Shown here: in pieces, positions 25,995 through 37,519 of the stretch
Layout of the letters: each line of letters starts with the position of its first letter
Numbering within the stretch: position 1 is the first letter of the stretch
Assembly (NCBI GenBank): GCA_005408345.1
Contig: SEMN01000064.1
Coordinates: 1,240,001 to 1,304,000 of the forward strand
Origin: Macquaria australasica
Taxonomy: Eukaryota > Chordata > Actinopteri > Centrarchiformes > Percichthyidae
Direction: 5' to 3'
Length of the DNA stretch: 64,000 bases
The notes under the pieces: generated by a model
What the model was told of the DNA's origin: nothing
Database searches by the model: none
What the model saw: only the letters and a program-made list of their open reading frames with translations
Made by a program: the position numbers and the translations under genes

Positions 25995-26110
25995 AGCTTT
26001 ATAAAAAGGGCCTGGCAATATTTATGACTCCCTATAAAAGCTGTAGTTAATTACAGTGTTTTAGACTTATAAATTACAGATTGTGGAGCTCCTGTTATAA
26101 TTAGAGCGGT
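25995..26110. promoter_or_regulatory. Candidate regulatory element, TAATTA sites
   Basis: AT-rich segment with TTAATTA at 26047-26053, inside a near-palindrome (CTGTA...TACAG), and TAATTA at 26098-26103. It also holds a TATAAAAG string, which could be a TATA box, although no start site is supported. Confidence 0.22.
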
Positions 26111-27651
26111 GGAGGCAGGGCCTGGGCTCTGTCTCTTGGTTAGGAGGTGGAGAGGAGCTAGGAGGCAGGGCTGCTGGATGAGGCCTCCTCCACTGATGTG
26201 GTGAAGCCAGGCCCAGAACACATCCCAAACAGGGCCCTGCCTGCTGCATGTGGCAACACTGGGCTGCTCTCTGCAAAAGGCTCTCTAATACTGTCTTTTA
26301 CCAAACTGGGACCACCACAGGGGCCGCTATACAGCATATAATAAATGCTGCATGACACTAGCAATGCACAAATAGTTGTTCTTTTTTTGTTAGCAAAATA
26401 CGTGCCTTTTTTTGCTCTGAAAGCCTTTTGTGGTGGATCGAATCAGTAGCTCTGTGTGACATATCTTGGGCTATTGATTGTCTTTTTGCAGGGGCTCGGT
26501 GAGGCAGAGCCAGACAGGCAGATAGACAGTGGGATGCTAAAGAGGGTTAATCCTGGTCATCCCCTCACACTCATTAGCTGAATTATCAATGGCCTTTAGC
26601 AAAGCCATACTGCAACATGTGTGGACAGAGACTGGCCTCAGTGTATCATGGGAGATCTCCCAACAGCCAGGGCATGCCCTGAGGATGTTTCTGATGTCAG
26701 AGGTCAAGTCAATGGCCTGCCGTAATGCACTACGTATTGTCATCTATATCATTAACGCTTTTAGGGAGAGTTTAATGACTCCGCAGCGCTTATCCCTGAT
26801 AACAAAAGAAAAAGTAACAAAATACAGAATATATCAGTCTGACATGACTAATGATCACATGGTAATAATCTGATTAAAATCTGTTTACTTTGTGTTTATT
26901 GTGCACTGTGTGTGTAGGCAAGTAGAGTGAGCATGTGTGCACTATCTCTGTGGGTAGTGGAGTCCAACTGAGTCCATCTGGGGCACAGGAGCCGGCAGGG
27001 AGGTCAGTCATACCATTTCTGGTTTGGACACATTTGGCTTGAGTGCCTGGGGTGGAGAAATAGGTGTGATGTTACACCAACGCCTCACACTAATGCAGAG
27101 CTGAGAAGACGATCCCTCAGGTGGAGGTGAGAGTAGAGAAACCACTCAGGTCTACAGGGCATCTTTAGAGGCTTAGTATAAGACTCAACTAATCCCTGGG
27201 ATTTTGCCTTGTTCGGAGCAAATATTTAAAAAAAATACCTTCACACATCCACTGTTGATTGTCTGCCTGTGTTTGAAATCAATAAACATCTACTGGTGAG
27301 TGCCAACAAATTATAAACGTTAGAAGTCATTCCAGATGCTTGATTTTATTCATTTCTATGTTTTCAATCTGAATCCAGTTATCCAGCATGGGGTTGTTAT
27401 AGCTGAATTCTGAATCAATAAGCAGCATAATTTAGCAGAGCTGAGACAGCGGGATGACATTGTGCCTGAGTGAAAAGGCTTCAATCCTCGCAGAGTCTAA
27501 CAGCCCTAATCAGTAGTCCTCTTCAACAGAGTAGAGACACCCCTTTCTTGTATTCACATCGTCTCTGTACAGAGGAATTCAGGACGGGTGCTGTGAATTA
27601 GCCATGAGGGCAGTGTCACCAAAGACAGATGCCAGCCTCTGTCGCCTTGGA

Positions 27652-27668
27652 CCCCCCCCCCCCCCCCC
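27652..27668 (+). repeat. Poly(C) run, 17 bases
   Basis: Seventeen consecutive cytosines, so the complementary strand is a G17 run. Such runs are length-unstable and error-prone in sequencing. Confidence 0.93.
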
Positions 27669-28252
27669 GCTCAGTGCGACCCCCAGCCATCCATATTTCT
27701 CTCCAATTCTTTACCCTGGCCCCGGGCTACAGGCCCTCTCTCATTAGGGGCGCTGACAGGCCCTGTCCTCACCCTGATCCCTCATCATTAGAGCATGTAA
27801 ATCTCCCTGTCACACATACAGGTACACACACACGTACACACATATGCTGCAGACACACAGATCTGAGAAATTGGAGCCACTAACCCCGGGACCCAGTAGA
27901 AAGGTTCAGTTCATGCATATGATAAACATGAGTGAGGGAAGTATTATATGTCAATACAATTATATGCCATTTCAACTGCAGTCCTGTGCAGTGCTGTTGA
28001 TTGCAATGCAAACACAAGTGCAGTTTCTTCTCAGAATCGGCATCATTGTACTATCAATACTGTGACCATTTTAAAAGTATCAAATAGGGCCACACATAAG
28101 AACACACACAGACAATAGAAAAGACACAGATACAACAAGTGCATGTAAAGAGAGGCAAAAGAGACAAAAGCAGTGAATCTGGAGGGCAAGCATCTGGTGG
28201 GTCCCGACTGGATTGGTGCACTACTGCTTCTGCATGTATAATTCAGACTAGC

Positions 28253-28490
28253 CCTCTCCTCTCCTTTCCTTTCCTCCAGCCATGTAAACGAGCCCAGACA
28301 CAGCATATGGAGACAAGGATAGAGGGGAGGAGGAAAGGAGAAAGAGTGGGCAAGGGAGATGATGAGGGAGGGAGAGTATGAGGGGAAATATATGGAAACA
28401 GGGGCAGGAAGGAAAATGGGATGCTACAGGCAGGAGGAGAGACTGAGGAAAAAGAGGCGGAGAGAACAGGTAGCAGAGATAGATGAGCAA
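28253..28490 (+). repeat. Purine/pyrimidine-asymmetric tract
   Basis: A CT-only patch (about 28253-28278, CTCTCCTTTCCTTTCC type) is followed by about 180 bases that are overwhelmingly A and G (about 28310-28490). The two parts are roughly complementary and could fold back; homopurine tracts can also form triplex DNA. The long open frames on the minus strand here (up to 138 codons, rich in S, P, L and F) follow from the bias and are not taken as genes. Confidence 0.75.
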
Positions 28491-28499
28491 AGTTGGTAA

Positions 28500-30540
28500 A
28501 ACAAGAAAGTGAAGCAGGTAGGGAGTGTGGGGGATGAGCTCCCAAAAAAGCAAGTCTAAATCCCATTTCGTTCATTTCAGTGAAAGACAATTTCACAGCA
28601 CAAAATGCAGACTCCATGCTGAAAGTGTTCATTACTTTGCGCTCTAAAGGGGCCTTCAAAGGAATATCACAGTTATTTCAGCCAGATCCCGTGGGACAAT
28701 TCTAGTACCCATCAGCTTAGTCAGAAAGCAGTTATGGGTGTAAGTGTGACTGAGGTGTGCATGTCTGCATGTTCACATACTGTATGTGTTTAAAGGCGTG
28801 TGTGTGTGTGTATGTGAAAATTGACGAACTGCATTTACACCTGGTTAGTATGATTTATAATGAGCACAGAAGAAAGCAAACCTTACTCAGCGACGTCTCA
28901 TCACATTATAGAGATATCATATGAGGAGCAAACTTTAAACACAATCAGTTGTGAGAGGTTTTTTCTTCTAGAATAAAGATGAAATTACTGAATAGGATGA
29001 AAAAATGACTCACCTGAATGATGAGATTTGGGAAAGGCAAGAATGGCAGGAAGGAGAGAAAAGAGACAAGAGGGAAACATTAGGCAGATTACTGGGGTTC
29101 ATAAATATGAAAAACAGTGTGAGGGTAAGCATTTTATGTTCACTTTAAAATGTATGCTGTCTCTCAACCACTGTAGTGGAACAGACTGGATTTACACATA
29201 ATCTAAAATACCTCATCTTTTTTACTACTGGACTTTCCTGGCACAACATAGACGTGGGGGGAAAATAAAGACAATCCTCCTAATAAGAACTTTCATCAGT
29301 GCATTTTGGAGCTACATTACAGCCATCCATCTAAAGCCATAATTGTCAGATGCACATTTAAAAGAGGACATAGATTGGCCAAGATATAGAGTGCATGTGA
29401 AAAAAAGAGATACACAGAGAGGAGCAGAGGGACAAAGCGATAGAGGCAGAGAGAGAAAGAATAAGGAAGGCAGAGAAATCATTAATGCAAATGCACCCCA
29501 AAGCCAGATATACTGGAGTTATCGGAGGTTACTGTTTTTGGAGGGTGTTAATTGTTATTCATGACGCTGTTGGCTTGAGCAGGGACTGGGGCTGGTTGTT
29601 TTTGAAGTGCTGGATCAGGCAGGGATTTATTGACCATCGCTGCTGGGGGTACAGGCCCATAGAGGGATGTCAGTCAGAATGGAGGACTTGGGGGTGGGGG
29701 GGTGAAGCTGGGGGTGGTTAGGTCAAACCTCCAACCTCACATCTACTGTGTCTTCCTGTATGCCTGTAGCTGCAGAAAGACCACAAGTGTAAACAGCAGA
29801 CAAAAAGGGGCATCTGTGTCTGCATCTATCCCCTCCACTTCTTCAGCACTTGACTCCACATAGGACTCCAGAAGAAAGCAACAGCAAAATAACAAAATCT
29901 TCAAAGGAATGTTGTTCGGAAAAAATAACCACTCAACTAAGGCACCTTAAAAGAGACAGACTGCTGCGATTTTATAACAAGTCATCGACCTTTGTCTGAC
30001 TAAAAACGATTTACCAACATAAAACATTAAGACTTGTTAGCAAGAGGGCCATTTTAACAAACTTTTTTTTTAAATTCTTGATCATAAGAAATCACAACTC
30101 TTTTTGAACTAAAAGGGACAGCCTTGTCTTCCATCTTGGCATCAAGTTTGAGTACGCATGTCTGATTCATGCACACACAGGCATGTGTGTGCCTTTGTGT
30201 ATCCACACAAATGGTCTGCATGCCTGTAACGATGCACACGCAGGGGATGAAAATACTTTTGTGTGTCTGTTGCTGCTAATTGCAGGCATGCGGCCATGTG
30301 TCCAATCTATAAGACCAGGTGCTGAGAGAGTGGCAAAGCTGAGCTGCCCCCCACCCCCTTCAAAACACACACACACACGTGGACAGAGTCTGTCAACAGG
30401 CCTGTCAGAGCAGAGCATTCGCTCATTCACCACCAGTGCCACTGCACAGCGCTAACAGCATTATCTGCATATTAGCATTGCTCTCCAATAATATTTCCTG
30501 TCTCAGTCTCCCCCTCCTTTACCAACTCCAACCAGTTATT
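28500..30540. other. Non-coding stretch, no gene seen
   Basis: Unique sequence with a short (TG)7 at 28798-28811, a minus-strand AG|GTGAGT junction at 29013-29014, a second purine-rich patch at about 29395-29475 and G runs at 29690-29714. No gene is supported. Confidence 0.55.
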
Positions 30541-30541
30541 T

Positions 30542-30741
<200 letters not shown>

Positions 30742-30744
30742 AAA

Positions 30745-33700
30745 GTCATTGGAGAGATAAAGAGTGCACAAGGGAGTCAGAGGAAATGACCTTTCCTCGT
30801 CTATAAAATGACCTACTTCAAAGGAAACAGAGTCGGGGACAGAGGGACAACATGAGCAGAATCAGAAAGGATAGACTGGTAAATAAATAAAGAGCCCTGC
30901 AGCATGATAACATGATAGTGTCCTCAGTGTCTTCTTAATCACTAAGCAAATATACATAAGGACAGGCAATGTGGGCTGGCAAGTAAGGCAGGGGAAAGTC
31001 CAGATAAGGAAGCTGAAGTAGATGGTATCAGGGAGCATACTGCCTTGGCCTGTTACTAGTATTATGCCTGCTAATCTCTGTGATCCACTAGTATTAACAG
31101 ATAATTTGCTAGCTGTAAAGAAAGTCTTAACATTAAATCTTTTTAAAATGTGTGTGTTTGTTAGTTGTGATATATAGGGCATAATGCACTTGCGTTAAAA
31201 GCGGTCTGCTCTGTTTGGTTTTGAACAACAGGATGGGCCAAACATGCCAGCACGATGTCAACACCTTGATCTGTGATGAAACCAGGGTATAGTGCTGATG
31301 CAATATGTTAAAATGACAGGTGGAGTTTTTTGTGGTGCCTTTTCTTTCTTTCTTTTTTTTTTGCCTGCCATTCTCTGTCTCTTCACTCTCAATCCTTGTC
31401 TCTTACCCTCACTGTGTCCCTCTCTCCGCATGACCTTGCCTAACCCACCATTGGGTTTTCCTCTGATGGAGGGGCAGCCAGGCAGAATTTATCCATCTGA
31501 GATCAAAAGGGGGAAGGAAAAAAAGCCAATGGGGGCTAGCTGAGGAAAGATTGCATATCCGGGTGTGAACCCCAGGACAGACGCACAGGTCAACAGACTT
31601 CCAGCACTGACAGACAGAGAGATCAGTCATATGCTCTTTTTTATAAGTGAAAAATAAAAATGAAAAAAATGATTGGGTAACAAGGAAAATCTACAAAAAA
31701 TGGCGTCTGTTTCTCTGCCACCTTTATCTGCATCCCGTCCTCTTGCTTTTCTATCACTTTTGCCATATGAATGCAGTGACTCATGCAAATACACACACAC
31801 TCACAGGCACACATATGGCTCTAACTCCTATCTGTATGACACTGGTCTCGGGGGAATTCCAGTGAGGTGTGAAGAGTGTGATGGGATCATAGTGAGCCGA
31901 GACCTCTCTCCACCAATTACTCAACAATCTGGCCTTGTCCTAATCTTCTTCAGAAAACACCCGGGTTGGAAATGATGCAGAAAACAGCAGGCTGCCCACC
32001 AGGCCACACAAGCTAATCCCGGTGCACTGGAGTGTGTTCACTCTCTTGCTTTTATAAATACTAATACACTTCTATGTCTCGCGGGTTCATGTACACATTA
32101 GATGACACCTCTGGTCTTCTCAAAGGAGGCGCAGATTCTATCAGTAGCTTTGTCCAGAGCCGTGTACTCGGTCCCGAGCTTGAGTCCTGTGTCCTCAGGC
32201 CACCCCTTAATAGGTCAGACACAACATATAACCTTTAAAAAGCACTACATACAATACAAAGAACATTGTATGTATAAAATTAGAAAGCTTTTACAAAGTG
32301 TTGTGTGTGAGGGTGTATGCCACTACACGAGATATCTTGAGTCACTGAGCAACGGCTGCGACGTCCTTTTAACACTGGTACCAATGCCAGCAGCATTACT
32401 AAACATAAAACCACATGGGCCTACAGTATGGAAAGTTAGCCTTACTGATTGTAAAAAAAACAGCATATAGTGTATATTAAAAAAAATCAATGGAGGATCC
32501 AATTGGATTTCAGTCAACATCACCGTGCTTATGCATCAGTCATCGTCTACCCATCTGTAGTCTAATGAGAATTAACACCTCAAAAATAGCTTGTGATTTC
32601 CATAAGTTAATCAGGATTGAAAATGACTGATGACTTTAAAGGCAGCACTAAAAATACTGAGCAGCCCAGAGGCCTGCCTTTGATCCCAAAGCTCAAATTA
32701 AATTGATTCTAACTGTTTCAGACAGCTTCCTCTGTGTCCTTCAGATTCAAACAATGATTTCATCAGGCTCTCATCACACGGCTCTGCCTAAAGCTATCTG
32801 GATGGAACCCCTGTTTCTTGATCCTTCCTCTGCCAGAAGGAGAGACATGTCCCTGTCTCTATGTATAAATAAGTTAAGAGTGAGGTTAGTCCATCTAAGA
32901 GCAGAGCAAATAAATGAAAAATAAAAGGAAAAGTGAATGGTATTGTAACATTTGTGTGATGGAGTGTCTCAGATACCTCCTGTGGATACGGAGTTGCTTG
33001 CTGCTAGTGCTAGTCCTGTATATCCCTGACAAAACTAACTCAGCCCAAATTCTAGTCTGGCACAGCCCAGCCCAACCAGCCTAGCCATACCAGCCACTAC
33101 ATGCTATCACCATGGCCACTGAACTTCAGAGGCAAACATGCTGAGTATTTTTACCCAGGCCATACCATTCCAACCTCACAGCAGCTGTTCTTCATCCTGT
33201 GGCTGACACTCACATCTGGTGTCAAGGCTCTGAACAGGCCAACAACAAAGGCTGTTCTCCTTTGAGCTGACACTACACAGAGAGGGATAGGCAGCTTTCG
33301 GCATACAGTCATTTCAATATAGCCTAGGGGCCGGAGTGACCTCCATCATTCTCTCAGCTGAGCACCTGTCCTCAATGTATCGAAGGTGCTCCCCCATACT
33401 GAGGTGAAACAGTATATCTCTTTTTTATGATGAGGATTAAGAGCTCCTTCTCCCCCTGCCTCTCTCTCAACCACCACGCCTCCTGCACTAAATTACTCCA
33501 CACGGCATCACCCTGGCTCCCATTAGCCCTTTCAATCTGCCTGCCTTCAGCATGACGAGCCCTGGAGCTATAGGGGATGGTAATGATCTGTGTACACTCC
33601 ACATTGTACACCTCCCCATCCATACCTCCATCACCCCTCTCTCAAATATCTACCCTCACAAGATACGTCCCACCTCAAAACCTTAGTGCTGTCTTGGTAT

Positions 33701-36700
33701 CTTTGGTAACCCGTTGCGTGTACTAGACGTGCACCAAATTGAAGTGGGCTTTCTTTATCTGCTGTGGTGGAGGGGGGGGTCTTCAAGTGACAATCCTCCA
33801 GCCTAAAATTAAGTGTGTTTTGCATTAAAAATATTCTCATAAGCAGCCAATTGTGGGCGAGATTAACATGCAACAAGACAGATCGGCTCACAAGTGCAGG
33901 TTATGAGAACAAGAAATCTGAATCATCTTTGTTCCGGTGGAACCATCCTCGGCTTTCTGCTCAGTGAAAAATGAATGGCGATAATTAACATTCCTCTCTC
34001 AGCATCCTTTCCATTAAACTTGCATTAATGAAAGCTCAAGATAAAGACTTGAAATATTCTCTGTCACCCTCATTCACATTTCCAGAATGAGGCCATTCTA
34101 AAGCCACCATTAGCAATTATTCTTTGTGTCTCCAGCATAATATTTTATCTTGTATAATCCTCAAAATGATTTGAATCAGCTGAATGAGAGTGTTGGTATT
34201 TGGCACTGACTTTGAATGAGAGAGTGTCCAGTGGTACTTGTTTAGGATGGAGCTCATCCTCTGTGGCCTAAGCTGTGCTGCTTTACTCCCAGACTGTGAC
34301 CAATAGATTGTCTCCCAGAGAAAAGTGAATTTAGGATGAGAAAAAGTGAGAGGGATTCAAAAGTAAACACAGCATGAAGCCACTGCTACAGAGGGCTGCA
34401 ACAATCCCTCCAACCCTGCTTGTTCCACAGTTCAGTTTCAGCTCTCTCTGCCTCTCCTCTCTATACGTCCACATGGTTCAACACAGACATGTCATTTTAA
34501 ACAGTCCCCTTCTGTTTGAGCTTTTTACTGAAAAAACACATTGTTTTTATTTCTATATGCATCACATTAGTCCTGATTTGCATTGTGAACTCTATGACCA
34601 CCAGGTAAATATGTAGTGGTGACTTGATGTTGAAATGAGTAGAAATGAGATTCCTCTACTTTCCATGACCCCCCTCTGCTTTCCTGGGCTATATTCCCCC
34701 TCGATGGGCTTTCGTCTAATCCTCAAACACTGTGTACGTGTGTATCCATTAGCAGTGTGGCCTGGAGGCCTTTCTACCTCCCCTAACCCAGGAGGTACCC
34801 CCCATTCTCTCCATGGAGGAGATTAGGTTAATATTATATTGGTGAGGGAGACAACATTTCTTATTTATTGAAAGGCAGTCTAGCATGAAAGAGTGTTTGC
34901 AGGCAGGCCAGTGGATTACCTGACCCCATCCCCCTTTCTATCAGATCACTGTGGACCCCAATAACTTCACATACCATTGCTGTGTGAGGAGGACAAAGGA
35001 GAAGATAGACAGCAGCTTTCTTAACCCCTCATACGTCTCATTGACCATGTTAAAACACTGCTGCATTCGTGACCAAGAAAATCAGTTCAACTAACCTGAC
35101 TATTAGCAAGTTTCAAACATTTGAAAAGACCACTGGGCAAACAAATGGATGCCTAAAAAATATGCAAGCATCTTATTTTAGCTGTATTTATCTGTATTTT
35201 ATTGGTCTTCCTCATTGTTTTTCTTAGAAGCTGTTTAACACAATGTCAAATGGGTTCAAATGTTTTATCTGAGTGAAATACCTTTGAGGGAGCATCCTTT
35301 TGGTTCAGTTGGCTACACATCTTAATATTTTTTTTCAAAAATTCTATAAGTGGCAGCTTATTTGACGCTATTTCATTTTTGCCACTTTAGTCATTTGCCA
35401 CTTGTTTGCCACTACTTCTCTTTTGACATTGAAAGAAAGAGGGCAGTGCCCTCTCTGTCCACGCTGCAGCTTTGAAAAAACACTATCTTTTTTTTTATAA
35501 TAGCAGTTTCAAGGGCCATTGTGGATGACGTACTGGAGACGCACAAAGACAAAAACTACTTAGTCTGGCTATCCACTCATGATGTAGGAGAGTGAAGTGA
35601 ATGAAGAAGGGCAAAGGGGACATCAAGAGAGATAAAGACAGGGGGATTGAGCAGGAAAAAAAAGGAGAAAGAGGAGGTGGATAAAGTAATCAGGAAGTCT
35701 ATGACCTTGAAATGAGTGAAACCTCATTGAGCAAAACAGACTGAACAGGACAAGGAAGATGTTGTGTGTGAATCAGGGTCATTGTTGAGTTGAATTTATG
35801 ATAGGGTGTAAAACATGACATAAAGTCCTTGGAAAGTACAACATGGAAAACCCATAGAAGCCTGTTCCCTAGGAAGAATAAACCACTCCAGAGAGCAGAC
35901 ACTTTATCTTATTAAAATAAGAATCAGAGTCAGATTAACTTTAACAAACTCCAGGGACAAACAACTGAATGAGTCTATGTTGATGTACTGCTACTTCAAA
36001 TACTGTTGATGATACAGAGGGAAAAGGGCCTTATCTTCCTGACTATTCAAATGCATTCCTCCCAACCATGCCATCACAGCCCTTGTGAATGGGAGCAGTC
36101 TAAGTGGTACCAACACAAGGACTCTCTGAATGAGTGTGTTGTGGTGCTCCTGGCACTATAGATGACCCACAGTGGTTAAACCAGCACAAATGAGAGATCG
36201 CAATGAGATCTCAACAGTCAGTGGGCATTCAAAAAAGGGGAGGGGGGCTCCACTGGCTCTCATATTACTATGTATTATGTAAAAGCACTTACTCTGTCCT
36301 TTCCACTTATTTCACAAGCACTGCTGGTTCCCCTCCCCTCCCTGAGAGACCCCAGTTTCACAGCTAGCCAGTGGACCCGACTTCTGTGTCTGCTCGACAC
36401 GACTCTTTATGCATACTGTGGATCCTTGCTCATAGTCTCTTTGTTCAACAGAGCCACTCAGTGGAGGATCAATGCTGAACAGAGTGTGTCTGGAAAGAAA
36501 TGGCTCCAGGAACACTTTTATGCCCCCTGCCAATTAGATACTGTTAAGAATTTGCATTTTGAATTTCAACGTGCAGAGCAGGACCGTAGGATACCAAGCT
36601 ATCAAAGCAAAAGCCTGTAATGCTGACTACCACAGTGCTACATGCCCTGGCTGTATTTCAGCTGTTTGCAAGAATTCAATTTTGATGTTGATAGGAGCAA

Positions 36701-37470
36701 GGGCATTATCCACTTAGAGTTATTAATTTGGCTGTTCTCAGGAGGAGCTGGGGGGATGTTGATGCTTTCACACTGCAGATTCATAGATATTCACAGGCTC
36801 TAATTGATTTGGCCTGTGTGGATTCTCAGCTGATAAGATATTGTGTTGCAGGCGAGGTATGCATGGATAAGCAGCTGTGTGGTGTTTGTTCTAATGGCTG
36901 AGAGAGCAGAGACGGGGGTGGCCAAACACATCCTACTCCTGACCCATTTATTTACACCCCTTTTGACAGAGCCTCAGGGCGAATTCAATAACAGCCACTA
37001 GAATATTCAGATTGAAAATGGTGAAACTAGAGCACTATTCTTAGTAAAATGATTTGGAAAATGAAATGTATTGGTAAAAAGAAAATAAAATAGAATGAGG
37101 AACAAATCAAAAACATAAAAAAAAGTCTGTTAAATTGAGCATTCAGAAATGTAATACAAAAACATATGATCCTAAATACAAATATCTACTATTTCAATGC
37201 CGAGACATTTTGTTGAATACAGAGTTTTTGGCTCAGTAGCAAAACAAAAGCCAAACCAAGCATCTTCGGGTAAAGATAAAACAAAGGCCTAATGAACCGA
37301 CTAAACCACTTCTGTCAGTGCCTCTCTGCACACAAATAAGGAGGGGTCCTCTCTCCAATTAGGCTTTTGTGTGCACTGTGGCAGGATGATTATCATGTAT
37401 TTTTCATGTGCCCCCTCCGTCTTTACGCTTGGCCTGCAGGTCTAACATACAACAACATCAGCATCCGCAG
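30745..37470. other. Non-coding stretch, no gene seen
   Basis: No supportable gene. It contains a T-rich pyrimidine patch near 31340-31365, a purine-rich patch at about 35590-35690 and an ATTA-rich segment at 33950-34200 listed separately. The 116-codon plus frame 36270-36620 has ordinary-looking composition but no recognisable family or splice context. Confidence 0.55.
33950..34200. promoter_or_regulatory. Candidate conserved non-coding element
   Basis: Non-repetitive segment with TAATTAA at 33982-33988, the palindrome CATTAATG at 34023-34030 and ATTAGCAATTA at 34109-34119. These are homeodomain-type cores at a density above the surroundings. Function is inferred from motifs only. Confidence 0.27.
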
Positions 37471-37475
37471 AGCCT

Positions 37476-37487
37476 CACTCACTCACT

Positions 37488-37515
<28 letters not shown>
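37476..37515 (+). repeat. (CACT)3-(CA)14 microsatellite
   Basis: Three CACT units (37476-37487) run into a perfect CA tract (37488-37515). Confidence 0.95.
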
Positions 37516-37518
<3 letters not shown>

Positions 37519-37519
37519 C

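Larger units (their letters stand above)
23700..28250. other. Non-coding stretch, no gene seen
   Basis: No supportable gene. It includes an A run followed by a T run near 24358-24378, a C-rich patch at 25743-25755, an ATTA-bearing segment at 25995-26110 listed separately, and a 17-C run at 27652-27668. Overlapping 80-144-codon frames near 24630-25245 occur on both strands and carry no recognisable domain. Confidence 0.55.

Noticed and set aside
26286..26296. TAATACTGTCT, the 5' half of miR-429/200
   Set aside because: The rest of the mature sequence does not match and no hairpin arm is evident.
28243..28659. 138-codon minus-strand frame rich in S, P, L and F
   Set aside because: Explained by the purine-rich plus strand, which removes stop codons from the complement.
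36270..36620. 116-codon plus-strand frame with ordinary-looking composition
   Set aside because: No recognisable domain, no splice sites or promoter at its ends, and a 73-codon frame on the other strand overlaps it.
37476..37515. Regularly spaced repeat considered as an array element
   Set aside because: It is a plain CACT/CA microsatellite; nothing in the window has CRISPR-like repeats and spacers.
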